Shown here: in pieces, positions 31,185 to 39,157 of the stretch
How the letters are laid out: every line of letters begins with the position of its first letter
Numbering within the stretch: the stretch's first letter is position 1
From: an uncultured Bacillota bacterium
Lineage (GTDB): Bacteria; Bacillota; Clostridia; Oscillospirales; Oscillospiraceae
Direction of reading: 5' to 3'
Length of the DNA stretch: 56,153 nucleotides
Assembly (NCBI GenBank): GCA_937890735.1
Contig: CALACZ010000099.1
Coordinates: forward strand, 1 to 56,153
The notes under the pieces: generated by a model
The model's database searches: none
What the model saw: the letters and a program-made list of their open reading frames with translations, nothing else
Told to the model about the DNA's origin: nothing
Made by a program: the position numbers and the translations under genes

Positions 31185-32284
31185 GCTTCTTCCTCCCCTG
31201 TATTCTGGTCGAGATAGCGCAGGAGGATCGCAGCCACCTGCGCGCGCGTGGCGGGGGCGGTCGGTGCGATGCGGTCCGCGCCCACGCCGGAGATCACTTC
31301 ATGAAACACCGCCCAATAGACCGCGGGCTTTGCCCAGGCGGCAATGGCGGCGCTGTCGGCAAACTGCGCGTCATAGACGCTTGTGAACAGCGCCTCGCCG
31401 CCCGACTGCCCGCCCGCGTAGCGGAAGAGCATCGCCATCGCCTGCTGGCGCGTGACGCTGCCGTTCGGGCTAAACCGTCCGCCGCCCACGCCGCCGGCGC
31501 AGCCTGTCTCAACTGCCCAGGAGAGTGCCGGGAGATACCACGCGTCCGTCGGGACGTCGGTGAAGCTGGCGGTGGACGCCGCTTCAGGCTTGCCCGCCAT
31601 GTTCCAGAGCATCTGGACGAACTGCGCGCGGCTGACCGCCGCGTTGGGGCGGAACGTCCCGTCCGGGAAGCCGCCCGCAAGACCCGTGCTCGCGGCGCGC
31701 TCGATGGCGCTGTAGCCCCAGAAGCTCGCCGGGACATCGGAGAACGTCGTGGCTGCCGGGGTTTCCGCCGGGGTGGTCGGCGCTGCGGTCGTGCCGGATT
31801 CATTGCTCTCGCCGGTGTTGTCCTTGCCCGCGGCAGTCTCGGTGCGGCAGGAAATTTCGTTGCAGTCGCTGTCGCCAAAGACGATGTCCGTCAGGCGGAA
31901 GTTCGCGTCGCCGCCGGACAAAACGCGGAAGGTGAACGCTGCCACCGTGCCGCCGCCCGTTACCGCCGAGGCGGACGCCGCCACGACCTTGGCGCTGTTT
32001 GCGGAGTAGCTTTCATTCGTTGCCGTCAGCATTCCGCCGAGCACGCTGCCGGTGCTCACGCCCGTGCACTCCACGCGCGCGGCGTCAAAGGCGAGCGTAC
32101 ACTCCAGCGCCGTCATGCCGGGGTTATCGGACAACTCCGCCGTGACGGTGAACGTTTTGCCCACCGCCGGAAGCTCCTCCGGCGCGCTGACGCGCAGCAG
32201 CGGCGAGGTCGCCGCGAGCGCCGCCGGGGCAAATGCCAGCAGCAGCGCAAGCGCCAAAATACCTGCTGTGATCCTCTTTTTCAT
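31181..32284 (-). CDS. Cohesin-SLH surface anchor protein
   Basis: The 367-residue precursor has a signal peptide (ITAGILALALLLAFAPAALAA). A cohesin domain spans about residues 28-165 (LRVSAPEELPAVGKTFTVTA, ALECTLAFDAARVECTG, TVAAFTFRVLSGGDANFRL). A Thr/Pro linker follows (TTAAPTTPAETPAATT). Three SLH motifs complete it (for example FRPNAAVSRAQFVQMLWNMAG and FSPNGSVTRQQAMAMLFRYAG). This is the architecture of a cell-wall-bound scaffoldin with one cohesin. It is first in the operon, followed by the dockerin protein with an ATGA overlap. The promoter is shared back to back with the M30-like peptidase gene. Confidence 0.88.
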   Translation of the reverse strand: MKKRITAGILALALLLAFAPAALAATSPLLRVSAPEELPAVGKTFTVTAELSDNPGMTALECTLAFDAARVECTGVSTGSVLGGMLTATNESYSANSAKVVAASASAVTGGGTVAAFTFRVLSGGDANFRLTDIVFGDSDCNEISCRTETAAGKDNTGESNESGTTAAPTTPAETPAATTFSDVPASFWGYSAIERAASTGLAGGFPDGTFRPNAAVSRAQFVQMLWNMAGKPEAASTASFTDVPTDAWYLPALSWAVETGCAGGVGGGRFSPNGSVTRQQAMAMLFRYAGGQSGGEALFTSVYDAQFADSAAIAAWAKPAVYWAVFHEVISGVGADRIAPTAPATRAQVAAILLRYLDQNTGEEEA

Positions 32285-32328
32285 GCTGCCCTCCTCTCAG
32301 ATGGGCACACCTGTGCCATGTTAGTTTT

Positions 32329-32357
32329 ATTATAACGGGTCGCATTGGAAAATGCAA
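32329..32357 (-). promoter_or_regulatory. Promoter of the cohesin-dockerin-SLH operon
   Basis: On the minus strand TTGCAT (32352-32357), 17-bp spacer, TATAAT (32329-32334), 45 bp before the ATG. Confidence 0.75.
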
Positions 32358-32395
32358 CCGCGATTTTCGATTTTTTCTGCGGTTTTGCGGTTGCA
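32353..32395. promoter_or_regulatory. Inverted repeat overlapping both divergent -35 boxes
   Basis: TGCAACCGC (32353-32361) and GCGGTTGCA (32387-32395) form a 9-bp perfect inverted repeat with a 25-bp AT-rich centre. Each arm covers most of one -35 box, so a single factor or dimer could control both directions. Confidence 0.6.
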
Positions 32396-32419
32396 ATCGG
32401 CGCGCGCAGGCGGTATACT
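32391..32419 (+). promoter_or_regulatory. Promoter of the M30-like peptidase gene
   Basis: TTGCAA (32391-32396), 17-bp spacer, TATACT (32414-32419), about 50 bp before the ATG. Confidence 0.75.
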
Positions 32420-32467
32420 ACATTATATATCTAATATTTTCCCGCGCAAAGAGAAAGAGAGGGTATT

Positions 32468-34525
32468 ATGAAACGAGTTTCCAAAATTCTGAGCATTGCC
32501 CTGTCCGCCGTGCTGCTGCTCGGCGCGCTGAGTGGGGTCGCCGAGGCGAAGGCATACGACGAGCTCACGCCGTGGTTTTTTAACGAGCTTGACGAGGGCA
32601 ACACCTACACGATCCAGAACGTCGAAAAGCTGCTCGTGGTCAACGACCATATCTGGGATGAGAACCGCGAGGGCAGCTTTACCATCCAGACTGCCGGGAG
32701 CGCGCCGCAGGCGGCGCAGTATGCGCAGGATGAACTGCCGGTCAGCGGGCTGCAATGGAGCGAGATCCAGCCCGATCTGCCCGAGATGATCGGGCGGAAT
32801 GACGCAGCCGCGGCAGAGGGCGGTGACGCGCTCTATTCGCAGTCCGGCGCGGCGTGCGCGGTCAATGATACGCTCACGCTCAAGGGCGCGATCAACGGCG
32901 GCAAACGCGAGCGCGATCTGGACATGGTCTGCCTGTACGTCGGCAAATACTGCACCGTCTGGGGCACGACGTCCGACGTGAAAGCAATTCAGCTCGGCGG
33001 GGAACAGGCGGCGAAGATCGGCACATATTTTGACGAAAAGTACCCGACCATGAAAGCCACCTTCGGCGACGATTTTGAGGACGCCGACGGCGACGGCAAG
33101 GTCGCCATCATGTGCTACGACATCGGCGAGGACTATAAGGAGGGCGAGTCCTTCAGCGGCACATACACCGGCGGCTTCTTCGACATGAAGGACATGATCC
33201 GGCGCGACGAGGACAATGACCCCGTGATCGGCAGCGTGATTTTTGGCGAGAGCACCGCCTATCCTGACAACGGCATGGACTGCATCCGCATTGATACATA
33301 CCCCGTGATGGGCGACACGCCGGATACGCTGATGGCAAACGTCGAGAACTGTTATTCGACGCTCTTCCACGAGTTCCAGCATATGCTGAACTTCTCCTCC
33401 GGGCTGCACAATTTTGAGGCAGACAAAACGGATGATCTGTATTATATGGATACATTCCTGAACGAGGCGTTTTCCATGGCGGCGGAGCATCTGGTCTGCG
33501 GCAGCAATTCGACTGCCAGCCGCATTGATCGCTTCAACGGCAGCGACTACAAGCCCGGCTCGCCGCTCACCACATGGACCGGCTCGCTCGACAATTACGC
33601 CAACAGCTACCTCTTCGGGCAGTATCTGCGCACGCGCTATAAGCAAAGCGGACTTGCCGACGAGGCAGATGGCAGCGATTTTTATCGGACGGTATATGAT
33701 TGGTGCACCGATCCAACTAATCTGAACGGCGAACCTGTTTATGATGAAGAGGGCAATCAGATCCGCTATAACGGCAACGCGATGGACGTCGCCGCCGGTC
33801 TGCTGCAAACAAACGTCTTTTCTCTGACGGTCGATTTCTGGACGGCGGTGTGCCTGAACCAATCCTCCGACGTGTTCGGCTTTGCCGGAGAGGACTGGGC
33901 GAACGCCATCCAGATGAAAACGAGCGGCATCTCGTTCGATACGAGCAACGGCGGCATCGCCAACTCCGGCGCAAAGCTCTACGAGCTGGACGCGGACAGG
34001 ACCTACACCATCACCGCCGCCAAAAACTGCACGCTGGTCCTCATGTCGCGCATGAAGCAGGAAGCGTGCGGCGAGAATATCACCTGGGAGCTTGCGCCCA
34101 ACGGCGTACTGTACATTGAGGGCGACGGCAGCGCCATCACCTCCACCCCGTGGCGGGACCTGCCCGCAGGCACGCAGGTCACCAGCGTCAGTCTCCCCGC
34201 GGGGCTGACGTCCGTCCCCGAAAATGCCTTTGCCGGACTGGATATGCTCGACTATGTTGCCTTCGCCGGAACGGTCGCCGGGTGGCAGGCGATCGACTTC
34301 GGCAGCGGCAACGATGCGGTCACACGCGCCGCCGCAACGTTTGACAAGAATGGGCAGTTTGTGGACTACCGCTTCATCGACATCGGCAGTCTGGATGAAC
34401 CGTCCTACTACGGTGAATACAGCCGTGACGTCGATTTTTCCTTCGGCGGCGCGGACTATTTCCGCGTCATGGCGTTCAATCAGAACGGTCCGATCGACTC
34501 TGCCCGAACATTCTCTCGTCCCTAA
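32468..34525 (+). CDS. Secreted zinc metalloprotease, M30 (hyicolysin)-like
   Basis: The 685-residue precursor has a signal peptide (residues 1-27, ending GVAEA). The catalytic motif is LFHEFQHMLNF near residue 300, with HExxH ligands. FLNEAFSMAAEHL follows near 330, giving the downstream glutamate ligand typical of gluzincins and close to the M30 pattern. VAIMCYDIGEDY near 215 and the WTGSLDNYANSYLFGQYL segment near 380 also fit. The C-terminal ~150 residues are beta-rich, with a short BspA-like leucine-rich segment (LPAGLTSVPENAFAGLD). It has no SLH or sortase signal, so it is probably released. GAGAGGG precedes the ATG. Confidence 0.8.
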   Translation: MKRVSKILSIALSAVLLLGALSGVAEAKAYDELTPWFFNELDEGNTYTIQNVEKLLVVNDHIWDENREGSFTIQTAGSAPQAAQYAQDELPVSGLQWSEIQPDLPEMIGRNDAAAAEGGDALYSQSGAACAVNDTLTLKGAINGGKRERDLDMVCLYVGKYCTVWGTTSDVKAIQLGGEQAAKIGTYFDEKYPTMKATFGDDFEDADGDGKVAIMCYDIGEDYKEGESFSGTYTGGFFDMKDMIRRDEDNDPVIGSVIFGESTAYPDNGMDCIRIDTYPVMGDTPDTLMANVENCYSTLFHEFQHMLNFSSGLHNFEADKTDDLYYMDTFLNEAFSMAAEHLVCGSNSTASRIDRFNGSDYKPGSPLTTWTGSLDNYANSYLFGQYLRTRYKQSGLADEADGSDFYRTVYDWCTDPTNLNGEPVYDEEGNQIRYNGNAMDVAAGLLQTNVFSLTVDFWTAVCLNQSSDVFGFAGEDWANAIQMKTSGISFDTSNGGIANSGAKLYELDADRTYTITAAKNCTLVLMSRMKQEACGENITWELAPNGVLYIEGDGSAITSTPWRDLPAGTQVTSVSLPAGLTSVPENAFAGLDMLDYVAFAGTVAGWQAIDFGSGNDAVTRAAATFDKNGQFVDYRFIDIGSLDEPSYYGEYSRDVDFSFGGADYFRVMAFNQNGPIDSARTFSRP

Positions 34526-34543
34526 TTTCCAAGGAGGTCTCCC

Positions 34544-35827
34544 ATGGCTGAACGCAGCATCTGTCTTGTCAACGATTCCTTCCCGCCGGTGATCGACGGC
34601 GTATCCAACGCCGTTGTGAACTACGCCTCGATCCTGCACGCGCGCGGCGACCATGTCAGCGTCGTCACGCCCGCCGTGCCGGACGCGGACGATTCGCAGT
34701 TCCCGTTTGAGGTCGTGCGCTATCCCAGCATCGACCTCACGCGCCTCGTCGGCTACCGCGCGGGCTACCCCTTCTCCGCGCAGACGCTCGACCGGCTGGA
34801 GCAGGAGCGGTTTGACCTCATCCACTGCCACTGCCCCATCACGTCCGCGATGCTCTCGCGCTCGCTGCGCGAGCAGATCGGCGCGCCGCTCGTGCTGACC
34901 TATCACACAAAATTCGACATCGACATCGCCAACGCCGTGCGCGGCAAGCTCTTGCAGGACGAAGCAAAGCGCGTGATCGTCGATAACATCTCCGCCTGCG
35001 ACGAGGTCTGGACGGTCAGCCACGGCGCGGGCAAGAATCTGGAATCGCTCGGCTATGAGGGCGCGTGGCGCGTCATGCCGAACGGCGTTGATTTCCCCAA
35101 GGGACGCGTGGACGATGCGCTCATCGCCGAGGTCACAAAGCCCTACGACCTGCCGCAGGACGTGCCGGTGTTCCTGTTCGTCGGGCGCATGATGTGGTAC
35201 AAGGGTCTGCGCATCATCCTCGACGCGCTCGCACAGCTCAAAAAAGCCGGTCAGGACTTTCGCATGATGTTCGTCGGCAGCGGCGGCGACCGCGACGAGG
35301 TCATCGCCTGCTCCCACGAGCTTGGGCTGGACGACTGCGTATTTTTTGACGCGCCGAAGTACGACCGCAACGTCATCCGCGCGTGGTACTGCCGCGCCGA
35401 TCTCTTCCTCTTCCCGTCCACGTTCGACACGAACGGGCTCGTCGTGCGCGAGGCAGCGGCGTGTGCGCTCGGCAGCGTGCTCGTGCGCGAAAGCTGCGCG
35501 GCGGAGGACGTGGAGGACGGCGTGAGCGGATTTTTCATCGACGAAAACGCCGCGTCGCTTGCCGGCAAGCTCACCGAGCTTCTGCGCGCGCCGGAGCAGA
35601 TGCGCCGCGTCGGGCAGACTGCGCAGGACCGCATTTATATCTCGTGGGAGGACTCCGTGGCGAATGCCGCCGCGCGCTACGAAACGGTCATCGCGCAGTA
35701 CCGCGACGGGAACTACCCCGCGCACACGCGCCCCAGCGACAGCGCCTACCGCGCGCTGGCAAGCTATCTTGCCGCCGTGAATCGCCTGCACGGTCACGTC
35801 GAAACGCTTCTCGACCGCTTCCTGTAA
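34544..35827 (+). CDS. GT4-family glycosyltransferase
   Basis: The 427-residue GT-B enzyme has an N-terminal acceptor domain (ICLVNDSFPPVIDGVSNAV, near residue 5; FDLIHCHCPITSAML near 90; YHTKFDID near 122). The C-terminal nucleotide-sugar domain includes FLFVGRMMWYKGLRIILDAL near 205. The donor-site signature is FDTNGLVVREAAACALGS near 295, where the first residue of the usual E-x7-E is Asp. Similar enzymes glucosylate diacylglycerol, but a cell-wall or capsule acceptor is equally possible. It starts 18 bp after the peptidase stop with AAGGAGG upstream and is likely co-transcribed. No membrane helix is predicted; it is likely peripheral. Confidence 0.85.
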   Translation: MAERSICLVNDSFPPVIDGVSNAVVNYASILHARGDHVSVVTPAVPDADDSQFPFEVVRYPSIDLTRLVGYRAGYPFSAQTLDRLEQERFDLIHCHCPITSAMLSRSLREQIGAPLVLTYHTKFDIDIANAVRGKLLQDEAKRVIVDNISACDEVWTVSHGAGKNLESLGYEGAWRVMPNGVDFPKGRVDDALIAEVTKPYDLPQDVPVFLFVGRMMWYKGLRIILDALAQLKKAGQDFRMMFVGSGGDRDEVIACSHELGLDDCVFFDAPKYDRNVIRAWYCRADLFLFPSTFDTNGLVVREAAACALGSVLVRESCAAEDVEDGVSGFFIDENAASLAGKLTELLRAPEQMRRVGQTAQDRIYISWEDSVANAAARYETVIAQYRDGNYPAHTRPSDSAYRALASYLAAVNRLHGHVETLLDRFL

Positions 35828-35843
35828 GATCGCAAACAGCGCC

Positions 35844-35878
35844 AAAACCGGCGGATGCAGAACATCCGCCGGTTTTTT
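35844..35878 (+). terminator. Terminator after the glycosyltransferase gene
   Basis: A 14-bp perfect stem (35844-35857 with 35863-35876) continues into a run of T. Confidence 0.85.
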
Positions 35879-35889
35879 ATTTCAGGAAC

Positions 35890-35918
35890 TTGATTTGCCT
35901 ACCAAAGTGGTGTATTAT
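35890..35918 (+). promoter_or_regulatory. Promoter of the Rrf2-family gene
   Basis: TTGATT (35890-35895), 17-bp spacer, TATTAT (35913-35918). The spacer contains ACCAAAGTGGT, a short inverted repeat that could be an autoregulatory site. Confidence 0.6.
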
Positions 35919-35939
35919 AGAGAAAAAGGAGGCGGTCAT

Positions 35940-36365
35940 ATGATCTCCACACGCGGGCGGTATGCCATCCGCATCCTGCTCGATCTGGCGGAGCACCGCA
36001 ACGGCGATTACATCCCCATGAAGGACATGGCGCAGCGGCAGGACATTTCGCTCAAATATATCGGCAAGATCATGCCGCTGTTAAAAGCCGCAGGGCTTGT
36101 GGACAGCACGCACGGCATCGGCGGCGGCTATAAGCTCACGCGCGCGCCGGAGCAGTATACGCTGTGGGAAATTTTGCAGGTCGCCGAGGGCGATATGGCG
36201 CCCGTGTCGTGCCTGCAAAGGGACGCCGACGCCTGTGCGCGCGCCGCCGAGTGCCGCACGCTGCCGGTCTGGGAAAAATACTATGATCTCACCCGCGACT
36301 ATTTTTCCTCCATCACCCTCGCCGATCTATTGGATACCCCATTGGCGGATAATTATGTGATTTAG
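35940..36365 (+). CDS. Rrf2/IscR-family transcriptional regulator
   Basis: The 141-residue protein has the Rrf2 winged helix-turn-helix (STRGRYAIRILLDLAEH at the N-terminus, ISLKYIGKIMPLLKAAGLV, then GIGGGYKLTRAPEQYTLWEIL). Three cysteines follow near residues 83-99 (SCLQRDADACARAAECR), spaced C-x7-C-x5-C as in [2Fe-2S]-binding IscR-type members, so it probably senses iron-sulfur status, oxygen or redox. The ATG at 35940 has AAAGGAGG upstream; a longer frame starts inside the promoter. No isc/suf genes are adjacent; the nearest related gene is the cysteine desulfurase at 52696. Confidence 0.9.
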   Translation: MISTRGRYAIRILLDLAEHRNGDYIPMKDMAQRQDISLKYIGKIMPLLKAAGLVDSTHGIGGGYKLTRAPEQYTLWEILQVAEGDMAPVSCLQRDADACARAAECRTLPVWEKYYDLTRDYFSSITLADLLDTPLADNYVI

Positions 36366-36413
36366 TGTGCAGGAACTTCCCGAAACGAGAAGCCTTTTCG
36401 GTTTCTTGAAAAA

Positions 36414-36668
36414 AGCCTCGCAGAGTTTTGCGCCCGCAGGCGCAAAATAAAATTGGAATCATTTTTGCCGGCGGCGTGTACGTCGGCAAAAATTCTGCTC
36501 GCGGAGCGGAGTTAAGTGAGGCTCCAAGAGCGCAAGCCTTGCGCGGCGCTCTTGGCTCAGCCGAACTTATGCAGAGCGAAGCGTCGAAGTGGAATTTGTG
36601 CGCTCGCGCGCAAATTCTGCGCGCAGCGCAGTGCAAGCCTGTTCAAACGAAAACCTGTTTTCGTTTGA
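36414..36668 (-). repeat. Structured intergenic repeat, copy C (inverted, with an inserted hairpin)
   Basis: In the opposite orientation to A and B. From the left: AGCCTCGCAGAG, H4 (36426-36447), H3 (36461-36493, stem as copy A), then about 77 nt absent from copies A and B (36512-36588). The inserted part holds its own 10-bp hairpin (36524-36533 with 36546-36555). H2 (AATTTGTGCGC...GCGCGCAAATT near 36593) and H1 (TCAAACGAAAAC with GTTTTCGTTTGA, ending 36668) follow. The first 35 nt are identical to the end of copy A. It fills most of the 437-bp gap between the Rrf2 gene and the next gene. Confidence 0.82.
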
Positions 36669-36696
36669 GATCGTGTCAAAATTTTTTGACACGATC
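36669..36696 (+). terminator. Hairpin abutting repeat copy C
   Basis: A 13-bp stem (GATCGTGTCAAAA with TTTTGACACGATC) and a TT loop directly follow the repeat. There is no T-tract after it, so termination is only plausible. Confidence 0.5.
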
Positions 36697-36726
36697 TGAA
36701 TAATTTATGAAGATTTTCAGAAAGAT

Positions 36727-36755
36727 TTGATTCTTTGTGTCGAATGTGGTAGAAT
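36727..36755 (+). promoter_or_regulatory. Promoter of the phosphodiester glycosidase-like gene
   Basis: TTGATT (36727-36732), 17-bp spacer, TAGAAT (36750-36755), 48 bp before the TTG start. Confidence 0.6.
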
Positions 36756-36802
36756 GCCCAGTGTATATTTGTAAACCACTCGATTTTTAGGAGATTCTGA
36801 AT

Positions 36803-38161
36803 TTGAGTATCACATTGTTTGGCAACTCCAAAAATGCGGCGCACGTCGCCGGGCGGAAGCGAAAGTCGAAAAAGGAAAAGGTCAAAAAGCCGCTCAAAAC
36901 GCTGGCGATCTGGCTGACGGTGCTGCTGGCTCTGGAGGGTCTGTACTTCTTCTGTGCCTACACAACCAACGATTTCGTGAGCCACTGGCGCACCGTGTAC
37001 ATCAACACCGCGCTGTCGACCATGCGCCACCGCTGGCTGGCAACGGCGCTGCTGCCCAATGACGTGGTGCAGGAGGTCATCGACTACAACACCGCCATCT
37101 CGCAGCAGGCATCCGGCAAGACCTCCTCGTGGGAGAAAAAGAACGATGACGAGGTCGTATCCAAGCCCTCCGTCAAGGAGCTGGACGCCGACATCCAGCA
37201 CGTCGATGAGATGACCGAGGAGGAGCGCGAAGCGCTCTACCGCGACGCGTTCTACGAGCTCTACTGGGAGCTGGATCAGGACTCGATGGATGCCTACCTC
37301 GCCGAGCACCCGGATACGCTGGCAAACGGCTGGGACAATATCTACATCAACGAAGCGGGGCTGGACGACGAAGGCACGATGATCCGCACCGTGTTTGACG
37401 AGCAGGTGCTCGCCATCGACTCTGCCAACGGCATTCTGCTCATCCGCGTGGAGGGCGCGCAATACCGCGGCGTGCTGGCGGTCGGCAAAAATCCGGCGCA
37501 GCTGTCCATGGAGTGGTCGGTCGGCATCGGGCGCTACGGTCAGAACGTCGGCGACATCGCCGAGCGCACGGGCGGTCTGCTCGCCATGACCGGCAGCGGC
37601 TTCATCGACGAGGACGCCATGGGCAACCAGGGCGCGGGCAACGGCGGTATTCTCGCGGGCTACGCGATGTGCAACGGCGTGGAAGCGCAGGGTCGTGCGA
37701 GCCGCAACGTGGACTGGCACAGCTTTGTGCGTCTGGAGCTGCACGAGGACAATCTCATGTACATCCGCAGCATCGACGACCCCGTGAGCGAGGACTGCAC
37801 CGACGCGGTGGAGTTTGAGCCCGCCATGATCGTGGACGGTGAGAGCCTCGTCTCCAACTGGTGGGTCGAGCTGAACCCGCGTACCGCCATCGGGCAGTCC
37901 GATAAGTATGAAGTCCTGATGCTCGCCATCGAAGGGCGCAACCCCGCCGCCGGCATTCTCGGCACGGACATCAACGTCTGCGCGGAGATCCTACAGCTGC
38001 ACAACTGCCAGCAGGCGATCGCGCTGGACGGCGGCGCGAGCACCATCATGTGGTACGACGGCGAGTACATCACCCGCTGCGCGAACCTCTCCCTCTCCAA
38101 GGGGCGCACGCTGCCGAACGCATTTGTCTACCACTACGCCGATTATGAAGGTCTGAAATAA
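36803..38161 (+). CDS. Membrane-anchored phosphodiester glycosidase-like (NAGPA-domain) protein
   Basis: The 452-residue protein has a basic cytoplasmic N-terminus (AGRKRKSKKEKVKKPLK) and one membrane helix (TLAIWLTVLLALEGLYFFCAY, near residues 35-55). An extracytoplasmic part follows. The C-terminal NAGPA-type domain is recognised by QYRGVLAVGKNP near 218, GYAMCNGVEAQGRA near 287, and the terminal NCQQAIALDGGASTIMWYDG near 410. Such domains cleave sugar-phosphodiester bonds and occur in exopolysaccharide loci. The start is a TTG with AGGAG nine bases upstream. Its location after a glycosyltransferase gene supports a surface-glycan role; the substrate is not known. Confidence 0.83.
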   Translation: MSITLFGNSKNAAHVAGRKRKSKKEKVKKPLKTLAIWLTVLLALEGLYFFCAYTTNDFVSHWRTVYINTALSTMRHRWLATALLPNDVVQEVIDYNTAISQQASGKTSSWEKKNDDEVVSKPSVKELDADIQHVDEMTEEEREALYRDAFYELYWELDQDSMDAYLAEHPDTLANGWDNIYINEAGLDDEGTMIRTVFDEQVLAIDSANGILLIRVEGAQYRGVLAVGKNPAQLSMEWSVGIGRYGQNVGDIAERTGGLLAMTGSGFIDEDAMGNQGAGNGGILAGYAMCNGVEAQGRASRNVDWHSFVRLELHEDNLMYIRSIDDPVSEDCTDAVEFEPAMIVDGESLVSNWWVELNPRTAIGQSDKYEVLMLAIEGRNPAAGILGTDINVCAEILQLHNCQQAIALDGGASTIMWYDGEYITRCANLSLSKGRTLPNAFVYHYADYEGLK

Positions 38162-38164
38162 CAG

Positions 38165-38197
38165 CATCCGCCCCGCATTTGCGGGGCGGATGTTTTT
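38165..38197 (+). terminator. Terminator after the NAGPA-domain gene
   Basis: A 12-bp GC-rich stem (38165-38176 with 38181-38192) is followed by TTTTT. Confidence 0.9.
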
Positions 38198-38250
38198 CGT
38201 AACGCCGAGTGGCGGGACTCGCTTCCCTACGCAGACCTGCGGATCTACAG

Positions 38251-38279
38251 AAAAACCCGCCCCAGAGGGGCGGGTTTTT
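38251..38279 (-). terminator. Terminator at the end of the housekeeping run (rsgA)
   Basis: A perfect 13-bp stem (38251-38263 with 38267-38279), with five A/T pairs at its base, so it works in both directions. It abuts the rsgA stop. Confidence 0.85.
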
Positions 38280-39154
38280 CAGGTCTCCCACGGTTTATGA
38301 TCTTTCACAATATCATACAGCCTCAAATAGCTCTCATAGCGGCTCTTGCCGATCGCGTTTTGCTCCACAGCGGCGCGGACGGCGCAGCCGGGTTCTTTGC
38401 GGTGGGCGCAGTCCGGGAACTGACACTGTCCCAAATATGGCAGAAACTCCACGAATGTCTGCGCCAGCTCCTCCTTCGGGATGGCGTCCATGCGGTCGGT
38501 ATCAAACGACGAAAAACCCGGCGTGTCGGCGATATACGTCCCGCCCGGCAGGCTGAACAGCTCGATATGCCGCGTGGTATGCCGCCCGCGCCCGAGCTTC
38601 TGCGACACCTCGCCCACCGGCAGCGCCAGCTCCGGCGCAAGCGCGTTCAGGACGCTGCTCTTGCCCACGCCGGAATTGCCGGTAAACACGGCGAATTTCC
38701 CCGCGATCTGCGCGCGCAGTTCTTCAATGCCCTCGCCGGTCGCGACGCTCGTCACGAGCGTGGGGATGCCCGCCTTGCGGTAAATATCCGCCAAGGGCGC
38801 GGCGGGCGCGAGATCGTCCTTGTTGACACACACGAGGCACGGCACATCCTGCCGCGCGGCGATGGTCAAAATGCGGTCAATGAGAAACGGCTCTGTCTGC
38901 GGGATGGCGCACGATGCCAGCACGACCAGCACGTCCACATTCGCCACCGCCGGTCGGATGAGCGCGTTGCGCCGGGGCAGGATGGCGTCCACCGTCCCCT
39001 TCCCCTGCTCGCGCACGATGCGCACGCGGTCGCCCACGAGCGGCGACGTCCCCTCCTTGCGAAAACGCCCCCGCGCGCGGCATTCGACCACGCCGTTTTC
39101 CGTCTGAACGTAGTAAAACCCGCTCAGTGCCTTGATGATCCGTCCTTCTTCCAT
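38279..39154 (-). CDS. rsgA: Ribosome small subunit-dependent GTPase A
   Basis: RsgA is a circularly permuted GTPase that checks maturation of the 30S subunit. The 291-residue protein has an OB-fold N-terminus, then G4 (VCVNKDD near residue 112), G1 (FTGNSGVGKSSVLNAL near 157) and G3 (DTPGFSSF near 208). The C-terminal zinc knuckle is QCQFPDCAHRKEPGC, with the C/C/H/C pattern. The order G4-G5-G1-G2-G3 is the hallmark of the family. It starts 3 bp after prkC, the usual Firmicutes arrangement. Confidence 0.95.
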   Translation of the reverse strand: MEEGRIIKALSGFYYVQTENGVVECRARGRFRKEGTSPLVGDRVRIVREQGKGTVDAILPRRNALIRPAVANVDVLVVLASCAIPQTEPFLIDRILTIAARQDVPCLVCVNKDDLAPAAPLADIYRKAGIPTLVTSVATGEGIEELRAQIAGKFAVFTGNSGVGKSSVLNALAPELALPVGEVSQKLGRGRHTTRHIELFSLPGGTYIADTPGFSSFDTDRMDAIPKEELAQTFVEFLPYLGQCQFPDCAHRKEPGCAVRAAVEQNAIGKSRYESYLRLYDIVKDHKPWET

Positions 39155-39157
39155 GCT

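Noticed and set aside
32423..35845. 1140-codon open frame on the minus strand
   Set aside because: It lies opposite the M30-like peptidase and the glycosyltransferase, both of which have recognisable domains, ribosome sites and a promoter; the antisense frame has none of these.
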